This document shows, in pieces, positions 59,567 through 64,000 of a stretch of DNA of 64,000 nucleotides. The notes beneath the pieces are model-generated. The model saw nothing but the letters and a program-made list of their open reading frames with translations, was not told where the DNA came from and searched no databases. The stretch's first letter is position 1. The number at the start of each line of letters is the position of its first letter. Source of the DNA: CAVUNY01 sp963768585. Its GTDB lineage: Bacteria; Chloroflexota; Anaerolineae; Anaerolineales; Anaerolineaceae. The position numbers were made by a program, and so were the translations under genes. The stretch lies in NCBI GenBank assembly GCA_963768585.1, contig CAVYIF010000020.1, forward strand, positions 124,001 to 188,000, given 5' to 3'.

Positions 59567-60265
59567 ATGCCAGAAAAAACAATCAATCATTTCATGTTCT
59601 TAAAATTCAACGATGCGTTTTGGGCCACGCCCGCCAGACAACGGTCATCTTTTTTTGAGGAGCTTTCCCAGGAATTGGCAGCGGATGGTGGCAGCACAAA
59701 TTTCTACCAGATCTCCCCGTTAAAAGCCGAAATGGATTTTATGATCTGGAACGCCGCTCATTTGGAAAATGAGCCTGACGAATCTGATTTCTTTGAACGC
59801 CTGGCCCGCGGACTGCATTCCCGCCGCAGGCAGTTGGCGCCTGTCACCAGCCTGTGGGGCTACACCCGCCCCTCAGTTTACGCGCGCGCCCCATCCCCGC
59901 AAGAAATGGATCCCTTTGCCGCACAGCGTCAGCCTTACCTGGTGCTGTACCCTTTTGTAAAGACGATCCAATGGTATTTGTTGGGTAAAGATACACGCCA
60001 GGGCATGATGAACGAACATATCCGCGTCGGGCATCAATATCCGGAAATTAAGCAGCTGCTTTTATACTCGTTTGGCGTACAGGACCAGGAATTTATCGTG
60101 ATTTATGAGATGGCTGCCCTTTACCGCTTCTCGGAACTGGTAAACGAACTGCGCGCCAGTGATGTGCGCATCTATACCGAACGCGACACGCCGGTATATT
60201 CCGCAGTTTGGCGCTCACCCCAAGCCATGGCGAACTTATTCTGCATGGAAGGAAAGGAACTATGA
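59567..60265 (+). CDS. hemQ: Coproheme decarboxylase (HemQ/ChdC)
   Basis: A 232-residue chlorite-dismutase-family protein starting at ATG 59567 with AAGGAG upstream. Conserved parts: SLWGYTRPSVYAR, the LYPFVKTIQWYLLGKDTRQG segment and the proximal-histidine region MNEHIRVGHQYPEI. It lacks a signal peptide, as expected for ChdC. It decarboxylates coproheme III to heme b, the last step of the coproporphyrin-dependent pathway. The ferrochelatase gene overlaps its stop, which supports this role over chlorite dismutation. Confidence 0.92.
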   Translation: MPEKTINHFMFLKFNDAFWATPARQRSSFFEELSQELAADGGSTNFYQISPLKAEMDFMIWNAAHLENEPDESDFFERLARGLHSRRRQLAPVTSLWGYTRPSVYARAPSPQEMDPFAAQRQPYLVLYPFVKTIQWYLLGKDTRQGMMNEHIRVGHQYPEIKQLLLYSFGVQDQEFIVIYEMAALYRFSELVNELRASDVRIYTERDTPVYSAVWRSPQAMANLFCMEGKEL

Positions 60266-61218
60266 CAAGCGCAATTTTAATGATGGCATACGGCGGCCCC
60301 GATTCGCTGGCAGATATCGAACCCTACCTGCTCGATATTCGTGGGGGACGGCCGACTTCCCCGGAACTGGTGACTGAAATCCGGGAACGGTACGCCAAAA
60401 TTGGCGGGCGCTCACCCTTGCTGGAATTAACCCGCGCCCAGGCGTCGGCATTAGAGGTTGAGCTCAACAAGCAGGCGCCATCTCCCGACGGCGCTGGCGG
60501 CTTCCGCGTCTACGTAGGCATGCGCCATTGGAAGCCCTATATTCACGAAGTTGTCGCTAAAATTGCGACCGACGGCATCCACAGCGGTATCGCCTTCTGC
60601 ATGGCGCCACACGCCTCAAAAATGAGCAGCGGCGCCTACCGCCAGAAATTGGAAGCGGGCCTGGGGTTGCTGCCGGACCCACCAGCGCTCGATTTTATTG
60701 AAAGCTGGTATGACCAACCCTTCCTGATCGCAGCCCTCGCCCAGAAAGTACGCAGTGCGCTCCAGCAATTTACCCCGCAGGACCAACCCACCGTCCATTA
60801 TCTTTTCACCGCGCACAGCCTGCCGGCCTCTTTGCGCGACCAGGGAGACCCATATGCGGACCAACTCGAAAAAACGACCCACCTGCTGGTCGAGCAGCTT
60901 GGTTTACGCCCAGACCAGTGGAGCTTTGCTTACCAGAGCGCAGGTGCGGCCCCAGGTCAATGGTTGGGCCCGGCAATCGAAGAGACGATCCCGGCCCTCG
61001 CCGCGAAAGGGATCCAGCACGTTCTGGTGACGCCGGTAGGGTTTACCGCCGACCATGTGGAAATACTGTTCGATCTGGATATCGAAGCCCAGGCTATCGC
61101 CCGGAAGCACGGTCTTCACCTGGTGCGCAGCCAATCTTTAAATGCCTCCCCGGATTTCATTCAAGGGTTGGCCCAGTTCATCCTTGAAAAGGCAGCTATT
61201 CGCAATGAACAATCCTGA
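60262..61218 (+). CDS. hemH: Coproporphyrin ferrochelatase
   Basis: A 318-residue ferrochelatase: ILMMAYGGPDSLADIEPYLL, the HxK-like MAPHASKMSSGAYR region, LFTAHSLPASLRDQGDPYAD with the catalytic histidine, YQSAGAAPGQWLGPAIEETI and the C-terminal TPVGFTADHVEILFDLDIEA. It inserts Fe(II) into coproporphyrin III. It overlaps hemQ by four bases (ATGA) and the oxidase gene by 14, so the genes are tightly coupled. Confidence 0.95.
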   Translation: MTSAILMMAYGGPDSLADIEPYLLDIRGGRPTSPELVTEIRERYAKIGGRSPLLELTRAQASALEVELNKQAPSPDGAGGFRVYVGMRHWKPYIHEVVAKIATDGIHSGIAFCMAPHASKMSSGAYRQKLEAGLGLLPDPPALDFIESWYDQPFLIAALAQKVRSALQQFTPQDQPTVHYLFTAHSLPASLRDQGDPYADQLEKTTHLLVEQLGLRPDQWSFAYQSAGAAPGQWLGPAIEETIPALAAKGIQHVLVTPVGFTADHVEILFDLDIEAQAIARKHGLHLVRSQSLNASPDFIQGLAQFILEKAAIRNEQS

Positions 61219-62293
61219 ACCGGTCCAACCCAGACGCGTTGCCATCGTTGGCGGCGGCATTACCGGCCTGGCTGCCGCATACACCCTGCAAAAAACCGCT
61301 CGTGAAACCGGGCAGCAGGTCAATTTCGTCATTTTTGAAAGTGATGCGCGCCTTGGCGGAAAGATCCTTACCGAAACCAGCGGCGAGTTTGTGGTGGAAG
61401 GCGGCCCGGACAGCTTCCTGCTCCAAAAACCCTGGGCGGCCCAGCTCGCCCAGGAATTAGGCCTGGAAAACGAGTTAATCGGTACCAATCCGGGTCAACG
61501 CAAGCTGTACGTGGTCAACCGTGGGCGGCTGACGCCCATGCCCGACGGCCTGATGCTGATCATCCCAACTCGTTTCATGCCATTTGTCACTTCCCCACTG
61601 ATTTCATGGCCGGGCAAACTGCGCATGGGCCTGGATTTATTCATTCCTCGCCGGGCGGATGATGAGGATGAGAGCGTCGGCGCATTCATCCGCCGCCGTC
61701 TGGGCCGGGAAGCATTGGAAAAAATCGCCGAACCGATGATGTCCGGCATCCACGTCTCCGACCCGGAACGGCAGAGCCTGTTGGGCACCTTTCCCCGCTT
61801 CCGCAAGGTCGAGATGCAGCACGGCAGCCTGATCCGCGGCATGCTGGCTCAAAAGCGGGCTGCCAGGCAGAACGGCAGGGCAAACAGCAGCCGACCAGAT
61901 GGATCCTGGAAGAATTCGGTATTCGTCACCCTGCGGGGTGGGCTGAGCCGGCTGGTTGACGCCCTGGCAAGCGCGCTGCAGGATGGTGAAATCCACACCA
62001 ACTGCGCGGTGACCAATATCCAGCCAGAGCCAGCCGGCGGATTCTGGATCACCGATCTGAATGGGCGGCAAACCTTTGCCGACGCGCTGATTCTGGCCGC
62101 CCCGGCATCCGTATCTGCCCGGCTGACTGCTCCCTTCGCCCCTGAACTGAGCCGCGGGCTGGCTGGCATCCGCTATGTTTCCACTGCTACTGTTTCGCTG
62201 GCGTACCGGCGCTCCGAATGGACCACGCCATCCAGGGGGTCGGGTTTATCGCGCCCCGGCGTGAAAACCGCCGCATCTCGGCCTGTACGATGA
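61205..62293 (+). CDS. hemY: Coproporphyrinogen/protoporphyrinogen oxidase, N-terminal part (frame broken)
   Basis: An FAD-binding amine-oxidase-like protein: RRVAIVGGGITGLAAAYTLQ, then ESDARLGGKILTETSGEFVV and EGGPDSFLLQKPWAAQLAQE, all typical of HemY/CgoX. From about residue 337 the frame turns into unrelated residues (TTPSRGSGLSRPGVKTAASR), while the rest of the enzyme continues in the next frame. One missing base near 62214-62219 (SE?DHAIQGVGF) explains this. The oxidase converts coproporphyrinogen III to coproporphyrin III. Confidence 0.9.
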   Translation: MNNPEPVQPRRVAIVGGGITGLAAAYTLQKTARETGQQVNFVIFESDARLGGKILTETSGEFVVEGGPDSFLLQKPWAAQLAQELGLENELIGTNPGQRKLYVVNRGRLTPMPDGLMLIIPTRFMPFVTSPLISWPGKLRMGLDLFIPRRADDEDESVGAFIRRRLGREALEKIAEPMMSGIHVSDPERQSLLGTFPRFRKVEMQHGSLIRGMLAQKRAARQNGRANSSRPDGSWKNSVFVTLRGGLSRLVDALASALQDGEIHTNCAVTNIQPEPAGGFWITDLNGRQTFADALILAAPASVSARLTAPFAPELSRGLAGIRYVSTATVSLAYRRSEWTTPSRGSGLSRPGVKTAASRPVR

Positions 62294-62703
62294 CATCGAC
62301 CAAGTTTGGCCACCGCGCGCCGGAGGATAAAGTGCTGGTGCGCTGTTTCATCGGCGGACCGGGGCGCGAAGAGGCCCTCGACAAAAGTGACGGCGAAATC
62401 ATCGCTGACGCGCGGGCTGAATTAAGCCAGCTGCTTGGGGTGCAGGGCGCACCCGTTCTGGCACGTGTCTTCCGCTGGCCGGCCGGGAACGCCCAGTATG
62501 ATGTCGGTCACCTGGAACGAGTGCGCCAGATGCACAACCTGTGTGCCGATTTCCCCGGTTTATACCTGAGCGGCAGTGCCTATGAGGGCATCGGCATCCC
62601 CGACTGCGTTCATCAGGGGCAGCAAACTGCCGTGAAAGTTCTGGCTTTCCTTGCAGAGCGTCAGCCTGATCAACTTTACGCTGCGCCAATAGGACAAATG
62701 TGA
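62218..62703 (+). CDS. hemY: Coproporphyrinogen/protoporphyrinogen oxidase, C-terminal part (shifted frame)
   Basis: The continuation of the oxidase: DHAIQGVGFIAPRRENRRIS, VLVRCFIGGPGREEALDKSD and the C-terminal FAD contact LYLSGSAYEGIGIPDCVHQG. The ATG at 62218 is not a real start; the fragment has no ribosome site and completes the preceding frame. The stop at 62701-62703 overlaps the gtrR start. Confidence 0.88.
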   Translation: MDHAIQGVGFIAPRRENRRISACTMTSTKFGHRAPEDKVLVRCFIGGPGREEALDKSDGEIIADARAELSQLLGVQGAPVLARVFRWPAGNAQYDVGHLERVRQMHNLCADFPGLYLSGSAYEGIGIPDCVHQGQQTAVKVLAFLAERQPDQLYAAPIGQM

Positions 62704-63257
62704 TGCAATCAATCTGCTTGAGTATTTCACACCACAACACTCCGGTGGAACTGCGTGAATGTCTCAGTCTTTCCACCGAATGGATTCAAAACGCCGCGCG
62801 CACGCATCCGCTGCGGGTTGGCGATTATGAAGCTCTCAAAGAAATGGTGATCCTTTCTACCTGCAACCGGCTCGAGATTTACGCGGCAGCAGTTCCACCA
62901 GGCGGCCAGGAGAGCCAATCGGATGCGGCGTTTGATCTACTTTACGAATATCTGCGTTCGGTTTTCAATCTTCCCTTTGACCGGATGAAGCCTTACCTCA
63001 ATCATTATGCCGGGATTCAAACCGTCGAGCACCTTTTTAGGGTCGCTGCCGGGTTGGATTCGGTTGCGATTGGTGAAACCCAGATCCTGGGACAGGTTTC
63101 ACATGCCTTTGAGTTCGCCTTGCATCTGGGAACTGCCAGCCATATTCTCTCCTCCCTGTTCCGGGCTGCGATCCATGCCGGAAAGCAGGTCCATACCGCG
63201 ACGAATATCGGCCAGCCACCCGGTCAGCCTCAGTATGCTGGCGGTGAATCTGGCTGA
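62703..63257 (+). CDS. hemA: Glutamyl-tRNA reductase, N-terminal part (frame broken)
   Basis: ATG 62703 overlaps the oxidase stop (TGATG). Features: SISHHNTPVELRECL, the catalytic-cysteine segment VILSTCNRLEIYAA and HLFRVAAGLDSVAIGETQIL. GtrR reduces glutamyl-tRNA to glutamate-1-semialdehyde, the first committed step of heme synthesis. The last residues (GQPPGQPQYAGGESG) are out of frame; with one C less near 63214-63220 it would read GQHPVSLSMLAVNLA and join the next fragment. Confidence 0.92.
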   Translation: MQSICLSISHHNTPVELRECLSLSTEWIQNAARTHPLRVGDYEALKEMVILSTCNRLEIYAAAVPPGGQESQSDAAFDLLYEYLRSVFNLPFDRMKPYLNHYAGIQTVEHLFRVAAGLDSVAIGETQILGQVSHAFEFALHLGTASHILSSLFRAAIHAGKQVHTATNIGQPPGQPQYAGGESG

Positions 63258-64000
63258 GGAGCAGTTGGGAACGCTGGATGGGCGCAATATCCTGGTGGTA
63301 GGGGCTGGAAAAATGGGCGGTTATGCGCTCGAAGCCTTGAACTCTCGCGGCTTATCCCGGGTATTTCTCACCAACCGTACCCAAGCGCATGCCGCAGATT
63401 TGGCCGGGCAGATGGGTGGGACCATACTGCCGTACGAGCAGTTATTTGACGCCCTGGTAGATGCCGATGTTGTGTTTACCTCCACCGCCGCCCCGCAGCC
63501 AATTCTTCGCAAAGATCGGGTGACCCAGGTCATGCAGCACCGCCCGCAGCGGATGCTGACCCTGGTCGACCTGGCCGTACCCAGAAATGTGGCCGGGGAT
63601 GTTAAAGAATTCCCCAACGTGCGCGTTTATGATATGGATGACCTGCAATCATTTGCCAGAAGGTCGCCCGCGAGCAGTCCCCTCGAAATCGCCCGGGCGG
63701 AAGCCATGCTCAAGCAAGAGGTGGCTGAATATGCCAAATTGCTGCAGGTTCTGCCGTTAATTGGCGAACTGCACAAAAAAGTGGAAGACTTGCGCCAGCG
63801 CGAGGTAGAAAAAACGATGCGCCAACTGCACGATCTCGATCCGGCAGTCAGAGAGCATATTGAATTTCTTTCACGCTCGTTGGCGCGCAAAATACTGCAC
63901 GCGCCCACCATGCGCCTGCGCCTGGAAGCGGACCAGGAAAACCTCAGCCAATACGCCGGGGTAATTTCTCGGCTGTTCGACCTGCACCCATCCGAAGCAG
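63235..64000 (+). CDS. hemA: Glutamyl-tRNA reductase, C-terminal part (shifted frame, runs off the window)
   Basis: The NADPH-binding and dimerisation part of GtrR: NILVVGAGKMGGYALEALNS, VDLAVPRNVAGDVKEFPNV and YDMDDLQSF. A short stretch after FA is again out of frame: one C added in GCCAG (near 63655) and one removed in TCCCCT (near 63680) would give FAQKVAREQSLEIARAEAML, which is GtrR-like. The gene continues beyond base 64000. Confidence 0.88.
   Translation, partial: MLAVNLAEEQLGTLDGRNILVVGAGKMGGYALEALNSRGLSRVFLTNRTQAHAADLAGQMGGTILPYEQLFDALVDADVVFTSTAAPQPILRKDRVTQVMQHRPQRMLTLVDLAVPRNVAGDVKEFPNVRVYDMDDLQSFARRSPASSPLEIARAEAMLKQEVAEYAKLLQVLPLIGELHKKVEDLRQREVEKTMRQLHDLDPAVREHIEFLSRSLARKILHAPTMRLRLEADQENLSQYAGVISRLFDLHPSEA

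Noticed and set aside
59567..60265. True chlorite dismutase
   Set aside because: It lacks a signal peptide and lies inside an overlapping heme biosynthesis operon, which fits coproheme decarboxylase.
1..64000. Mobile elements, CRISPR arrays, tRNA or rRNA genes
   Set aside because: No transposase or integrase motifs, no regularly spaced repeats beyond the short ones listed, and no cloverleaf-like or rRNA-like sequence was seen.

Overview
The window looks like a chromosomal segment from a monoderm, anaerobic or facultative member of the Chloroflexota, probably Anaerolineae. This is an inference from gene content. Clues are lipoproteins with long Pro/Thr-rich linkers after the lipobox, a WD40 lipoprotein, an ECF sigma/FecR-type anti-sigma pair, many LuxR-type regulators, a GlnE-like protein carrying GlnD-type ACT domains, and a coproporphyrin-dependent heme gene set without outer-membrane genes. 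No rRNA, tRNA, CRISPR array, phage or insertion sequence was seen.

Layout. 0-4 kb: end of ybaB, recR, WD40 lipoprotein, YceI lipoprotein. 4-11 kb: HerA-like ATPase and polytopic membrane protein (minus), PP2C-like/propeller membrane protein (plus). 11-18 kb: DUF4190-like protein plus a two-component pair, S51 peptidase, VWA lipoprotein, CMP-kinase-like protein, a PD-(D/E)xK-like protein and hpt. At 17.56-17.96 kb a structured RNA gene sits on the minus strand between hpt and ybjQ. 18.9-25 kb: MASE1-PAS-GGDEF-EAL protein and a three-gene MacB/FtsX-type ABC exporter. 25-31.7 kb: Ada, methyltransferase, aldo/keto reductase, GAF histidine kinase with a double-REC LuxR regulator. 31.9-38.8 kb: nitrogen block with glutamine synthetase and GlnE-ACT-ACT. 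38.8-49.5 kb: mixed metabolism (ATC-hydrolase-like, D-threonine-aldolase-like, nitroreductase, old yellow enzyme, LysM protein, G6PDH, flavodoxin-fold protein, M50 protease). 49.5-53.7 kb: ferrous iron operon made of a membrane-anchored DtxR/FeoA fusion, split FeoB and DtxR. 53.8-56 kb: octaheme cytochrome c of the HAO type with a membrane partner. 56.2-58.5 kb: anti-sigma and sigma factor. 58.7-64 kb: HTH regulator and the heme genes chdC, cpfC, cgoX, gtrR.

How it fits together. Iron import, heme synthesis and a multiheme cytochrome lie within about 14 kb, so iron acquisition, heme supply and a heme-rich respiratory protein may be linked. GS keeps the tyrosine that GlnE adenylylates, and the local GlnE has tandem ACT domains that could sense glutamine directly.

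Data quality. Six otherwise conserved genes carry single-base frame breaks (YceI start, zwf end, octaheme cytochrome end, anti-sigma C-terminus, cgoX, and gtrR, which needs three corrections). Several sit in short homopolymers. This pattern fits residual indel errors in a long-read or metagenome assembly better than wholesale gene decay. The strongest candidate for something undescribed is the roughly 400-nt RNA gene at 17562-17960.
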